DNA from: Botryotinia globosa
Taxonomy: Eukaryota > Ascomycota > Leotiomycetes > Helotiales > Sclerotiniaceae
Assembly (NCBI GenBank): GCA_014898425.1
Contig: RCSZ01000011.1
Location: 1,548,501-1,612,500 of the forward strand
Direction: 5' to 3'
Length of the DNA stretch: 64,000 nucleotides
A model generated the notes under the pieces. The model saw nothing but the letters and a program-made list of their open reading frames with translations, had not been told where the DNA came from and searched no databases. Numbering within the stretch: position 1 is the stretch's first letter; every line of letters starts with the position of its first letter. A program made the translations under genes and the position numbers. Below are positions 20,666 through 33,278 of this stretch, piece after piece.

Positions 20666-22457
20666 CTACGCGCGAGGTTGCACGAGTTCTCGATTGCGGA
20701 ACGTTGTTCGGAAATCTAGTTGACGTACGAACCAGGCATTGTGTAAGGTCCATTCTTGCTCGGGATGTTCAAGTGCGATCTGGAGGATGAGGTATATGAT
20801 GTCAGTACGTTTCCTATCCATGTCCTTTTTCGCGCCTCTCTTCGCGCCTGTTTTCTCCATATCCATGATCTGCGAGGAGAAAAAAGGGTAAGAACTCACC
20901 TCAAACCTCCTCAAGAAGCTCGGCACCAATTTATAAATTTCCAAAAGACTGATATTCCTTCCAATGCAAGACCTGGCGCCCATTCCAAACATCAACATCG
21001 CTCCATTCATCTCCTTGATTCTTTTCTTCTCTGATTCCCTATTCAATCCTTCTCCCATCAACCATCTTTCCGGCTTGAAAATCTCTACATCGTCTCCAAA
21101 AATCTCTTTCCTCTGGTGAATGACCCAAGCACTACACCCTACAATGGTACCACCTTTCACCCACTCTCCGGCAATTTCTATTCCTTGTTCTGGTACCACT
21201 CTCTCGAGAGGTAGGCCCGGTGCTGGATGTAAGCGGAAAGCTTCTTTAATACAAGCATCCAGATAGGGTAGTCCTTGACTTTCCGTCCAACTGACTAATC
21301 CTGTTTCTCCATCTGCAAAATATCCTTCCCTAGCTTTCTGATCAATTTCGCGCATCAGCTTTTGCATACAGTGTTCGTTCTTCAACAAGTAATAGAACAC
21401 AGCACTAAGAGAAATCGCCGTGGTTTCCGATCCCGCAAATGCCATCGAAACAGCCATCGTCATAACGAGTTGATCTGTCATGAAATCAGGTCGGTCGTGT
21501 TTTGCCTGTATGAATTTCGACAATAAATCTGGTTGTGATTTATCTGTTTTGACTTCTGCGTCAACGGTAGGTAATATTCCGTTTCCGCCTGTTTTTGGAT
21601 ATCGTTCTCGCACACGATGTGCTGCGAATTTGGCGACAGGAAAGGTGGCATCTACAAGACCATATTTGGCAGCGAGGAGATAAAGGGGGTTCTTGAGGAA
21701 GAGTTTATCGAGAATCGGCATTTGACCGATGGGTGCAACGTAGTCGAAGAGGTTTCCTAAGTAAGATATTATACCCTCGACGTCTCGGTTTTCTTCAAGA
21801 AAGCCATGACGCTTTGAGTACGTCATTTCGCCAATGACATCAAACGCGTAGAACTGTAGCCATTTTGCAAAATCACAGGAGGAATGGCTAGTCGGTGAAG
21901 TAAAGAGATCGGCAGTACGAGAGAGGAAGATTTCGGTCGTACGAGTGACAAGTGGCTCGTATTGTACAAGAGATGACATGCTAAACGCAGCATTGACCGA
22001 ACGTCGGAGTTGGGCATGAAAAGGCTCGGAGGTAGTACTAAAGAGTGATGGGAGTGCATGACCGTTGGACACAGATTGTTGGACCGGGTAGAATGCGGAC
22101 TGTGATGTGTTAGCGTACGATCTGACCTGGTGAATCAACACCCCTCAATACCTTTACAAAACCTTTGTTCAATCCATAGATGGTTTTCAAAGCTTTTGGG
22201 TCTGCAAAAGAAAGGGTATTAGGCCCAAGACGGACGATATCTCCATGCTTTGCATGTAGCTTTTGATGGGTGACTTCCGGGCGACGCTTATACACGTCGT
22301 AGAATCTCCACCAATCTGTGAAGGAAGCGAGAGTCGGCCCTGGATATTTGTTCAAACCACGATTGAAACGGTTTGTAGCGAGATATATGGCAATTGCAAC
22401 AATCAATATTGAAGGCCAATGCCGAATGGTCAGATCCAAAAGCGTATCCGTGATCAT
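20666..22457 (-). CDS. Cytochrome P450 monooxygenase, pisatin-demethylase-like
   Basis: Three exons (22457-22152, 22099-20900, 20779-20666) give 539 residues. The last intron (120 nt, GTGAGT...CTCCAG) has no in-frame stop and could be mistaken for coding. An N-terminal membrane anchor (HWPSILIVAIAIYLAT) is followed by the usual landmarks: the I-helix AFAGSETTAIS oxygen-binding groove, the K-helix EAFRLHP (ExxR), FKPERWL (PERF), and the haem loop FGMGARSCIGRN with the Cys thiolate ligand. The GLPLERVVP..G context resembles the pisatin demethylase group of fungal P450s. It would be ER-bound and dependent on NADPH-P450 reductase. Its substrate cannot be read from sequence, and no biosynthetic cluster surrounds it. 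Confidence 0.92.
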
Positions 22458-25400
22458 CTTGTTCGTGGTGTGGTATGGTATGTAGGCAAAGTACTATAAG
22501 GTAACGTCTGGCGATAAATTTCGGCTTACAATCGAGGGTTTATAATCAAAGAGACCCTTGGGAGTAATATATCAAGCACAGAGTTGGAAGTCGATATTGT
22601 GAAGCACATCAATGCTATCAAAGGTTCGGGTCCAACGTTGAAGGTGTGAGACTGAGGTTATGGAAGGAGGTAGCACTGCTGTGTGGAAATCCACTATATT
22701 CGATGCAGAGTATGATGGTTGGACAATATGAAAGGGCAACAACGAAGCAAAACGTGGATTTTAACCTATCCTTTGCTCGTGGGAGGGAGCAACATATGAG
22801 ATGTGATGATAAGCGACGGTGAACAAGCATCTGCCACAATATCATGCCGTACTTCGATCCGCTTTCCGTTTTCACACTTCTAGGCAATTAGAGAAACGCA
22901 AAATGCTTGATTCTGTCAGATAACTTTATCGCCAAAGCCGGACTAGTGAACGTTGGAGGCGTCGAACCATGAGAGACGTCAACCTCAGATGCAATTGCCG
23001 AATCTTTTTTCCGTTTCATGTAAGAACGGATAACCAAAGATAGATGACATTCATGGTTCTAGTGGTTAGAAATTGCTTGAAATCATGATGTTGAGTGACT
23101 TCATTCACTAGCAGTTGTGCCAATGCTCGGATCATCATTCCTTAACGGCCGCTGTCAGCTTAGTCATTTGGGTAGGACTAGGTAACGCTATCGGCAAATA
23201 TCAACGGGAATGGTCTTCACTAAAGACAAAAGAAAAGAAAATTGATGAATATCTCGTTCATTGACGCAACGGTTTTCACATGATTGTAAGACCGAAACAA
23301 TCGTATGTGCGGCAATGAAGACCCCCTCATTCGTACGCGTGGATGTGCGGCATAAGCAAAACGCCTTCCTCGTAAATCAACACATTTGATCGTAAAGCAC
23401 CTGCGAATCCTTTCAAAGATTGACCTTGATGCTCGATGCGAACGTGAGCTGCCGAAAATGCAATCATATGTAAGACGGGTAATCGATTCCGAACATGGGT
23501 CAAATTTACGGAGTATGCATGTATGCATGTATGTATGGGGTGAGGAAATCTGGGTGAAGTGGAGGACGAAGTGGAGGACAAAGTTGTGTGGGGAAGATTG
23601 GAAAAGTAAGGTTATTGTGTCACGGGACATTTTTCTACACAAAAGCAACGTCTCGGTAGTTGGAAGAAACACACTTGCCGAAATGTCCACCACAATTACG
23701 AGGCAGCGTGACTATGGACTTTTAGCTTTGGCCATTGAAATCACTTTCTCTTGTTTCGTGTTCGTTTTCCGTCTTGTTGGGAATCTTCAAAGCATAATGA
23801 TTGTAAATCGAGTGACAGATCATACACGGCAGTTATGAATCGTCGAGTTTGTGGACATAATCAATGCATTTCGCGGTATCTCTGGTCGACATGATACCGA
23901 AGGGGGCTAGAGAGCACGGAAACCGCAATTTAATAACAGCGAGCTTATTGGAATAGAATTTCACAGGAAAAATACAATCATTCGTGTGGGAGTTGATGAC
24001 AATTTCAGAGGAAGACTTCACGGCTGGGAAACTTCAAAGGCGCCCGGCATATCATGGCAAAATGATTGTGACCATGTACATACTCCGTACTAACTTTTGT
24101 ATGTGGCGTGGTATTTTATTCCAAGCAAGCGTCCAAATCGTCCAAATTCTGATGGGAAATTAAACCATCCCTTTTACTTTGGGATTGAAAGCGATGCAAG
24201 GAATGACAGCGTGCTTGCAATGCTTGCCGGCGAATAGCATGTGGTGTCTTTCCCAATCGCTAACAACACTCACTGTTTGGCTACTTGAAAGTTGAAACAG
24301 GCACTTGCCTGAGATACATATTAAGCTTCGAACAATCGGTCGAAGTGCCAAAGTCATTGGGCAGAACGTCGTTGGATGATTAGGGTTCAGTGACCACCGG
24401 GGTAAGAACATCATCAATCCTGGAATTGAGATATTTGATATATCATATATGATATATCTCGGACTCCATACATTTTCCGATTTCCCTCCTTATCTGTATG
24501 TATCCCCGACGCCACATTCTTGTATGGGATTAAGCTTTGTTCGTCGAGTCTTCTGTAGTCCGAGAAGGGTTGGGAAACTGGGCATCTTTGGGATTCAAAT
24601 TAATAGATTATAGCTGTGCGGAATATGATTTGAACTCTCATTTCTTGATTCGAAAGTGGCTAGAGAAAGGCCGAGCATCGGAGTATTTCACCGTTGATAG
24701 AGATAAGGGGTATTTAAAGCTTGTCGTCGTGGATATGTGGAAGTTTTGATTGCCGGTCAGAATATCAAACATATGAAATGCAGGGTTTCCTTACTCTGTA
24801 GTACTGTACCGTCTGTACTGAAGAGAACAGATTCGAGTCTGCAAAGTAATAGTCTGTCTTGTAAACGCCGGAAAATCGAGACATTCTGCTTGTCTTGTTA
24901 CTCGAGAGAGCAGATCCTGAGTACTGTGACTCTATGAGTGCTTCTTGCTTAGTCACAAACTTTAATATACTGGGTCCACCTCCAAATAGAATTATTATAT
25001 TACAGAGTAATTAATTAATTCATTCGAAAATCAATTCTCCATTGAAAATATGACACGGCACTTGAAAATTATTCGCATCATATCCTCGAATATGGGAGTC
25101 TGCGTTTGCTTTTCTTTCTCATGATAATTGCCATTGCTCGTCTTTGTTAAATGTTTCTGCACTGGGTTTTCGAGGACGTATCAGTCACTTGTCTAAAATA
25201 AGTCGGATTTTCTCATGGCCTAGGATAATCTACATCGATTGATCCTAATGGCATCAATTGGAACGATTGCGGTCATTTAATAACTTTCTTTGGAAGCATG
25301 GACGATACAACAGGTCCCGCCATGCTATCACTATGACGAATTGAAATTTTCGTGTCTCAACACCTATGCGCCGATTTCATTTCTACGTTTCATTACGAGT

Positions 25401-26924
25401 GGACTGGAGACCGTTTTAGTGATGGACTCGATATGCTTTGTGGCCCGATCTTGTTCATTTTCGCATTTCTTTCCATTAGCTCAAGTGCCATGCAAGTCGC
25501 AATAGCTTCAGATTAGACGACGTGAATTCAAATGAGATACCTGCGGTCATGATGTTGGGGGTTCGGCTAATTGTTTCTTACGGAGTACACTTGCCTGAGT
25601 CGCCGCACATCGCGTCCACCTCATCTCTCGAGCTGCTTTGGGATTGCTATTTTGCGGCAGGCTTTGGTCTATTCAATGGTTTTTTATTATTTTTACAAAC
25701 TCTTGTAGTGTTTTAAATTGCTTCTGTGGAATGACACCCTAGACGGAACGCCGAGTTGATTGGAAAAGTTGCGAATCCGCCGGAGTTCCTTCAGTGGTGC
25801 TTTCTCTGGAAGGATCAAATTCAAGTCCGGCTTTTGATCCAAAGCTGAGTGAGGGTTTAGTTTCAACTTAGTGTATCGGAACTTTTACAAGAATGATTGA
25901 TTACATTTCTAACTCGGAGGTTTGGCTTGGGAAAAGGAGAAATGGAGCTATGTCGCTTCATACTTTTCTGACATAATTTACGAGGTGGCAGCGCAATGGT
26001 CAGGCTCATTATTTCATTTAATACTTCACCGTCTTGATCAATCCTTTATTCGGTACCTTCATTCGCGATTGAGTTGTGTTAAATTCTCTATTTCATCTGA
26101 CAGCCCCTGCTTCGATATGATATTTCAATCTCATTTATTCTATTAAACGGACATTCTCACGGGAGTGAAATAAAATTTTCTTTTCACCCACGCACAATAA
26201 ACATACATCAAACACTAATAATCTTTCCTTCTTTTGTAACAACGATTATTGCTCCACTAATAACATCTTTCGCGACTTTATGCTGTCTGCTGCCTATCCT
26301 GTCTCTGATTAACACCCAAATATTATACTGAGCTGTGAATGACATCGAGGCAAGCTTTAGGGAGCCAAGTTCATTCTGTTTCGTATCTACTAAGTGATGC
26401 TTAATTTACATCGACCCATGCACAAGCTGTCGTCAACTTACGCCCTATTGGGCAAGTCGAACAGCCTAATGATTTGGAAATATACTCTCAGGATCTCATT
26501 GCCAGACTTCCGCGATGCTCGGAATTCTAGCGGTCCAGAAAGCGTGTTGAGAGCGAGGTCACGTCGAGGATTCAACCTGCATCTAATGTGTGTACCATAG
26601 ACTTTGCCTTGGTAACTCCCCGCTTCTTGCACTGTAGATATATGTTCCTATGAGGTGTAACATGTCTTAGGAAATGGTATAGTCTTTCCTTTGAACGAAT
26701 GTACTAAACAGAGACGGCAAACGTCTGTATTTAATGCCTTTAAGGCAATGTGATACTGATATCTAATCTCATGGACCATCTAAAGATAAGGCTCGCCATC
26801 AAAGCGTTGTGAATTGCCATGTATTAACTCCAATTCACCATGTATTGTGGAGTTGAAAAATACCAACAGGCAAGATGTATTGGAGCACAATATGCGTAAG
26901 AGAGTCCATAATAGTGCCCGAGTC
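22458..26924. other. 4.5-kb gene-poor interval
   Basis: Short frames occur on both strands, but none has a recognisable domain or convincing splice structure. The interval contains three of the six exact TACTCCGTA/TACGGAGTA motifs (23507, 24081, 25579) and a perfect 22-bp AT palindrome at 24437. A non-conserved or RNA gene cannot be excluded by eye. Confidence 0.5.
24437..24458. repeat. Perfect 22-bp AT-rich palindrome
   Basis: GATATATCATATATGATATA plus TC is identical to its own reverse complement over all 22 bases. It could extrude as a cruciform or be a chance product of AT-rich DNA. Confidence 0.9.
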
Positions 26925-28511
26925 TCATAATTTTATCTCGCCAATTGGCTTCGGGCTAGACGATTGAAATTGTTGCAATTCAATTCCTAAAGGTTTGGCG
27001 GCAATAATTGATTCGCCTTGAACGAAATCGTACGCCTTTATTGCACGGCGATACCACCTCTCTACGACTTCCGGGTCATCGAATGTATCAACTGCGTGTG
27101 TTGCTGTGCTTCCGTGGTACAATGAACAGATGACTTTGTCGAGTGTCAGAAGTGCTGTATTAGCCACGCAATCTACAACACCTGCAATCGGGTCCGAATA
27201 CTGAACTCTAGCTCCAGCCGTATCCCATGGATTGGAAAGAATGTGAGGCTCTACTCCACAACTTAGCCATGCCTTCATCCTAGAACAAATTTCAAGAATA
27301 TTGTCTATGAAAATAGGATGAGAGCCTGCCAACAGTCCACCAAAATTCTGTAGAAATGACGAAGCTTCCATAAGAATACTAGGAATTTCGAATAGCTGAA
27401 CACAAAGTTGGATCCGTAATTCCAGAGATTTGAGCTCTTTCATGGTGATTGCGTTGCTAGGCCACGTGGAGGTAGTTGCAAAAAGTGCCCGCCACTCTGG
27501 TTGGCGAAGGTAGCAATCTTCCTTGAATTTGGCAGATTGAATAACCTATGTTTGAAATCTATTGTCAACGACGCCCTTCACTTTCCTATCGAGTCGGTAT
27601 ATTGATGACATACAATGTAACTCAGCTGAGATTCAAGCATTCCGAGATCAAATGGATCTTTGTATCGACCAACCCCCCGTGCTTTAATGAGCTGAGAAGT
27701 TCCACGAGCGAGATCAATCCATTTGGCTTCGTCGACATTCACAACAAGCTGTTTGCACATTAGTCACCCATATCAAATATAGCAGTGCAATGTTGATACT
27801 CACTTCACACATTTGCAATAAAAGAGAAGCACACAGTGTCTCCGATTGATAACGGAGACGTTCATCGACTAAACACTTTTGTAACGAAGATAAGGCTCGA
27901 ATATAACTGCTGTAGATGGCTTTCGATTTGGTATATTCATTCGAAGATCCATCGCAATACAAATTGCAAACGCAAGTTATGGCGTCATCGAGAGCAATGT
28001 TGTAGCCCAAACGACCAGGTATATATTGGAAAAATGATCCAATCAACCAAAGGGGTAATAGATCCCCCTTCACTTTGCATCCAAAACAGTACATCAATCT
28101 AGTAGCCAGTGGATTATTGCCAAGAAATCGGGGAATATCCAGAGAGACTACTTCAAAGTTTTCCAAAAGAAACAGATCCGAACCAGATTCTACGGAACTA
28201 AGGCTGACCTTCTCTGGTCTCATAACATCTGGGATTGTAGTATTGGATTCGAAGACATATTTCCTCGGCGAATACAATTTCTTTAGTCTAGGCCTTTCGT
28301 TCACGAACTTCCAACGGGGTGGATATCCCGGACAGTCCCAACCACTACGAATACATTCTGCGCAAGATGGACGCTGCTCTCCACACTTTGTATCTCACGT
28401 GTTAGTCCAATTACAACTTCAGGTAACACAATTCGAGTAGGAATACGTATCAACCTTCTTCTTCCTTATCCGACAGTTATCACACCTGTTACTTGTTGGT
28501 ACACCGACCAT
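26925..28511 (-). CDS. Zn2Cys6 binuclear-cluster transcription factor
   Basis: Four exons (28511-28455, 28385-27804, 27748-27614, 27545-26925) join in frame to give 464 residues. The first intron splits the DNA-binding domain. Once joined it reads CDNCRIRKKK then CGEQRPSCAECIRSGWDC, a complete CX2CX6CX6CX2CX6C zinc cluster near residues 10-36. The remainder is helical with a fungal-TF-like middle region and is shorter than many Zn2Cys6 activators. It is nuclear by family knowledge. It is transcribed divergently from the FAD monooxygenase gene at 29216, with 0.7 kb between the starts, so that gene is a natural candidate target. That regulatory link is inference only. Confidence 0.87.
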
Positions 28512-28710
28512 GGTCGTTTGCTGAGCGTTTATCGGAGAGTTTTCGATACCAATTTGTTTTCGCAGTTAGCCAAAGAATGATCAACCTTTCATCATTTCTC
28601 GGGTTCTGCAAACATCGACTTCGTGGATGGAGTCGGCATGAATCCACGGAGAGTCCGACATTAGTGGCTTCACGTTGTGGCGCAACACAATCTACTCCAC
28701 CTTCCAGGTT

Positions 28711-28745
28711 ACCTACCTAGGTAGGTAGGTAGGTACCTAGGTAGG
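28711..28745. repeat. CCTAGGTA-type tetranucleotide cluster
   Basis: ACCTACCTAGGTAGGTAGGT, continuing AGGTACCTAGGTAGG, is a partly palindromic array of AGGT units. It lies in the shared promoter of the Zn2Cys6 regulator and the FAD monooxygenase. Related CTAGGTA strings occur near 973, 3627, 20275 and 54180. Confidence 0.8.
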
Positions 28746-29077
28746 CTTAAATTGATTGCCCAGGTGGCGTACCTATATTCAGCCTCAGTTTCTGACAGTC
28801 GTATCTTGCGCGGTGACAAATCAGGAGTCTTCACTGTGGGTCGGAGTTTTTCATCGCAAGGTGTAGGTTAGACCTACCCGCCGCCAAAAAATCCAATCAG
28901 CAAGATGGCCATCTTCCGTCAGCATCGCAAGATGAAGCCTCTTGAAGAGAAGAATTATCTTGGCCTTCGAGACACAGAGTTAATAATGTAATTTGCGTGT
29001 TCGCCGCTCCTCCCATTTCGGGATGGAATTTTGAAGAAGAAGAAGAACTACATGACGGTCGGTGGAGGATGTATTGA

Positions 29078-29085
29078 TATATAAG
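29078..29085 (+). promoter_or_regulatory. Probable TATA element of the FAD monooxygenase gene
   Basis: TATATAAG lies about 135 bases upstream of the ATG at 29216 and is followed by an A/T/C-rich, G-poor leader typical of fungal 5' UTRs. The call rests on sequence and spacing only. Confidence 0.45.
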
Positions 29086-29215
29086 GAGTTGAATGTACCT
29101 CTCATGGATATCTTACAAACATTCATCATCATCAAATCTCAACTGAATTCTTTTAAAACCTCTTAAAGACTCTCCACAAAGCTTCCTGAATCAGACCAGA
29201 AAGCAAGAAATCATC

Positions 29216-30448
29216 ATGCCAGCCCCCAGAATTGCCATAGTCGGTGCCGGACCTGGTGGTCTAACTTTAGCTCGTCTGCTCCAACACAACGGGATCAATT
29301 GCACAATCTTCGAGCTAGACGCCAATCGAGATGCTCGTTCACAAGGTGGCATAATTGACCTCCACGCTGATATGGGTCAACGCGCTCTTCGTGAAGCCGG
29401 TCTCATGGAAGAATTTCAGAAACACTCTTTGCCCGATGCAGACTCCATGAAGCTGGTAAAGGCTGATGGTACTGTTGCTTGGGATGAAAATAATAATGAC
29501 GACGAGAGTGATTCTATCCGTCAAGCTAGAGATCGCCCAGAGATTGATCGTGCCAGACTTCGTGACATTCTTCTGGACTCCGTCGAGCCAGACTCTATTT
29601 GCTGGAACAGTAAGATTGTTAGCGTCAAAACAAGCGAGAGTAATCCCGCTCAATTTGATCTTCACTTTGCAGACCACGTTGAAGAGGGATTTGATCTTGT
29701 TATTGGAGCTGATGGCGCCTGGTCAAAGGTTCGACCTCTTGTCTCGGCGCAGTTGCCTGAGTACTCCGGGATTAGCATGGTGGAATTGACTGCTCGCAAC
29801 GTTTCGGAAAACAAGCAATGGCTATCTGATTATGTCGGCAAAGGTAGCTTCTTCATGTTTGATGAAGGCCGCGGTATAATCTGCCAAAGAAACGGATATG
29901 ATGGCATTCGAGTCTACGCAGGGGTACGCAAGCCCGAGAATTGGATCAAGGATTGCGGTATCGACTGGGAAAATTCCATCGAGGCCCGCAAACAACTCAC
30001 GGAACAGTACTTTGGAGATGTACATGATGATTTGAAGAGACTTCTATCCGAAGCAACTGATAGCCTTATCGTTCGATCATTGTATATGCTTCCGGTTGGT
30101 TTCAAATGGCAAAGTCGTTCTGGTGTCACACTTCTCGGAGATGCAGCTCATTTGATGACACCATTTGCGGGAGTTGGCGTCAATGTTGCTTTGAATGATG
30201 CCATGCTGCTTACGCATGCTCTCCTCAAGCAGAAGGATAGTTTTGAGGTTGATTTGAAGGGTAGCTTAAAGCAGGCTATTGAGGAATACGAGGAGCAAAT
30301 GTTCAAAATAGCTAAAAAGAATATGGAGAAGACGTATCAAGGTTTGATACTCCATTTCAGTGCGAGTGGCATTGACCATAGGGTGGAACATCTACAGAAT
30401 ATGGCAAAGCGTATTGAAGAAGCAAAGAAGAATGGAGGTGTGGCTTGA
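29216..30448 (+). CDS. FAD-dependent monooxygenase, TetX-like group
   Basis: An intronless 410-aa class A flavoprotein monooxygenase. Motifs in order: IAIVGAGPGGLTLARLLQ (GxGxxG ADP-binding, residues 6-23), an ELD acidic end to strand 2, DRPEIDRARLRDILLD (the Arg region contacting FAD), VIGADGAWSKVR (the DG motif, about 160), and VTLLGDAAHLMTPFAGVGVN (GD motif, about 303-322). The organisation matches the TetX/PHBH-like fold without an extra C-terminal thioredoxin-like domain, at the expected length. It would hydroxylate a small aromatic or polycyclic substrate using NAD(P)H and O2. Resistance-type activity should not be assumed, because fungal members are mostly of unknown substrate. Its divergent neighbour is a Zn2Cys6 regulator. 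Confidence 0.92.
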   Translation: MPAPRIAIVGAGPGGLTLARLLQHNGINCTIFELDANRDARSQGGIIDLHADMGQRALREAGLMEEFQKHSLPDADSMKLVKADGTVAWDENNNDDESDSIRQARDRPEIDRARLRDILLDSVEPDSICWNSKIVSVKTSESNPAQFDLHFADHVEEGFDLVIGADGAWSKVRPLVSAQLPEYSGISMVELTARNVSENKQWLSDYVGKGSFFMFDEGRGIICQRNGYDGIRVYAGVRKPENWIKDCGIDWENSIEARKQLTEQYFGDVHDDLKRLLSEATDSLIVRSLYMLPVGFKWQSRSGVTLLGDAAHLMTPFAGVGVNVALNDAMLLTHALLKQKDSFEVDLKGSLKQAIEEYEEQMFKIAKKNMEKTYQGLILHFSASGIDHRVEHLQNMAKRIEEAKKNGGVA

Positions 30449-31426
30449 TATTGCTGCTTGTAGTAGCAATTCAATGATCGAAATTGAGCTAGGCATCGAA
30501 AGTGTATGGATTGAATGAATAGTGCCATGGTAGATTGGTTCTTTGGATTTAATTTGAACATTTATTAAATAAGATGGATTTGTCAACAGAAGACTTTTAG
30601 TGATGAATTCAAGCTTAACAATGTTGTGGTGCAATGCAACTGGCCGAAGTCAATGTTGAGCCTTTTGTAGAGTGTCAGATAAATACTACATTGGATGATT
30701 GACTATGGTACTACTCCTAAATCAGAGCTGGATACTAATAGATTGTAGACTGAATATTGAAGATTATAGACAAACTCAACGTTCACAGGATGGGCCCATG
30801 GTCTTTATAAATTACATCAGATACACATGATTTCAACGCTCAAGATACGTTGGAAATTGAGCAGTCTCGGCTAAAGTAACAAGATGATACATAGAAGATA
30901 AATTTACAATTAAATTGGCTGCCAAACAACTGTACCTGAACAGATCTCGAACATGTCTACGATCAAAGACATCGCATTCAGGACTGTTGCATTCAAACAT
31001 CTGGACAGGAAGCATCTGAGCAGGTCAGATTGCATTTACTCATCCAAAAGTGGCCTTTGGAGACCTTATCGGAGATAAGGTTAGTTACCTAGTTCAAAAT
31101 CCTGGAGTCGCGGTGGTGGTCCACCCACCAGGTGGTTCCAGATTCCGGATTACTAATCACTTCGGAAACTCACAACAGTAACCCCGCTTGATAGGCTCGA
31201 TACCATACCTAGCTTTGTCCTCGAATCCTACAAAATCCTACAAAACAACGAACATGTCAAGAATTAACGGCTTATGGAATGTCACCAAGAATGACGACTT
31301 ACGCTTACTGCTCCTCATATATTGAGCTTACTTTTCGTTCAATTCCACCTTGATTAACTTCGACAATTCCATTCGAACGAAAGCTATATAGGCATAACAG
31401 TTTCAAGACATTTCAAAGAAATCGCA
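30449..31426. other. Intergenic, no gene seen
   Basis: No supported frame. It holds the 3' flank of the monooxygenase gene and the promoter region of the fused oxidoreductase gene. Confidence 0.6.
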
Positions 31427-33278
31427 ATGGCGTTCCAGATGGCTACAGAATGGCATGCTGGAGAGGAGGAAATGCACAAACGTCTACGAGTACCTCAGAA
31501 CGAAAATCCAACCTCACCATACCTTTCACCATTCGCTGCGAACCTATTGGCCCGATCACCATTACTCGCCCTCGGCACACTCGATTCTTCCAGCAGACCA
31601 TGGACTACATTATGGGGCGGAGAGGCTGGTTTTGCCTGGCAGGTCGCGCAGTCTGTCATTGCTGTGAAAGCTACAATTGACCTCCAATATGATCCTGTTT
31701 CCGAAATTTTGCTGGGAAAGAATGCAGATGGGCAAATCAAACGAGAAGAATCACCGGGGAGAATGGTCGGTGGTCTTGCGATCGACCTCGAATCCAGGAG
31801 ACGAGTCAAACTATATGGTCGGATGGCTGCAGGCGCATTGAAAGAGACTGCTGGAAATTCGCTGGCGGAAGCCTCGTTAGTCGTAAAAATAGAGCAAAGT
31901 CTAGGTGAGCTCCCCATTGCCCTAGCAGCTATTGTTATATACTAACGCAATTGCAGGTAACTGTCCCAAGTACTTGAACAAGAAACACATTACTCCTCGA
32001 TTGCCGAAGCCTACACTGGTTTCCACGACATTACCTCTTCCTATAGAAGCAGCCGATTTGATAACACGATCTGACCTGTTCTTCATTTCTTCTTCAAATC
32101 ATGATTCTGATATGGATACGAATCACAGAGGTGGTCCACCGGGCTTTGTCCGAATCCTGTCTAACGATACTAACGGACTAATAATCGTTTATCCAGAGTA
32201 TTCTGGTAATCGTCTTTATCAAACACTCGGAAATCTCACGACTACACCTCAAGCAGGACTAGTATTTCCAGATTTCAAAACTGGCGATGTCGTGTATCTG
32301 ACCGGGAGAACCGAAATACTTGCTGGGGAAAAGGCTACTAATTTAATTGCACATACCAATCTTGCAGTTAAGATATACGTGAAAGATATTCGATATGTCA
32401 CTGATGGATTGAGTTTTCGAGGCGAAGAAGGTGAACGTTCGCCCTATAATCCATCCGTCCGATTTCTAGCTTCCGAGGCCACCGTCGGGGTCAAGGATGC
32501 GGGCAGCAAGATGCATGCTAAACTCATTGAGCGAAAAATCTTGTCGCCAACTGTAGCAAGGTTCCGATTCGGAATTTCGAGTGAAGATAAAATCAACCCT
32601 TGGAAACCTGGCCAATATGTCGCCTTGGATTTCAAAGATGAACTTGATATTGGCTATAGCCACATGCGTGATGATGATCCAAAAAGCTTGAACGACGATT
32701 ATATACGAACTTTCACTGTTTCTTCGTCAAAAGATCCCACAAATACATACAATACATTTGAGATTACTATTCGCAAGGTTGGAATTGTCACCGACTTCCT
32801 CTTTCGCCATAACATTAGATCAGAGTTGGAAGTACCTCTCAATGGGTTTGGAGGAGAATTTTTCATCGACCAAGGCTCTGAAGGAAAAGTTTCTTTTATT
32901 GCTGGGGGTGTTGGGATTACGCCACTCATTGCTCAACTTTCAGAATTAGATTTATCACGATTGCAACTTTATTGGACTGTTCGTTTGGTGGACCTGGGGC
33001 TGGTTTTGGATACCTTCGAAAGGTGTCCTAATCTTAGTTCTCATGCGACTCTGTTTGTTACGGGTGAAATGGGAGGCTGTGATGGTATGAACGAATCAAC
33101 TGCCGTCAGGAAATTACGAGAATCTGGCGCTACGTTGAAAGAGAGAAGAATCGAAAAGGGCGATGTTTCCGAAGATTTTGCTAATCAATGGTACCTATGT
33201 ACAGGAACTATTCTGCGTAATACCTTGGTTGAGTGGCTTCAGGGCAAAAACGTCAACTATGAAGATTTTAATTACTGA
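31427..33278 (+). CDS. PNPOx-like domain fused to a ferredoxin-reductase-type FAD/NAD module
   Basis: Two exons (31427-31904, 31957-33278; intron GTGAGC...TTGCAG with an ACTAAC branch site) give 599 residues. The N-terminal 310 residues look like a pyridoxamine-phosphate-oxidase-like split-barrel flavin domain: SPLLALGTLDSSSRPWTTLW, GGLAIDLESRRRVKLYGRM, NCPKYLNKK, and DMDTNHRGGPPGFVRI followed by LGNL. The C-terminal part carries a reductase module: KPGQYVALDF, then YIRTFTVSSS for FAD and FIAGGVGITPLIAQL for NAD(P). There is no C-terminal CxxxxC 2Fe-2S cluster, unlike many bacterial fusions of this type. Such fusions are probably cytosolic flavin-dependent reductases, but the substrate is unknown. 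The second exon starts within the split barrel, which confirms one gene. Confidence 0.82.

Noticed and set aside
20780..20899. Stop-free 120-nt segment that could extend the P450
   Set aside because: It has GTGAGT and CTCCAG borders and encodes a Lys/Arg-rich insert not expected after the haem-loop helix, so I treat it as an intron.
22950..22975. B-box-like GGTTCGACGCC on the minus strand
   Set aside because: No A box or cloverleaf partner upstream, so this is not a tRNA gene.
23386..23838. 150-codon plus-strand frame
   Set aside because: It is overlapped by frames of similar length on the other strand, lies in a gene desert and has no recognisable motif. It looks like chance.
20666..33278. 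Possible secondary-metabolite cluster (P450, regulator, FAD monooxygenase, oxidoreductase)
   Set aside because: No backbone synthase is present and a 4.5-kb gene desert separates the P450 from the rest. The evidence does not support a biosynthetic cluster.
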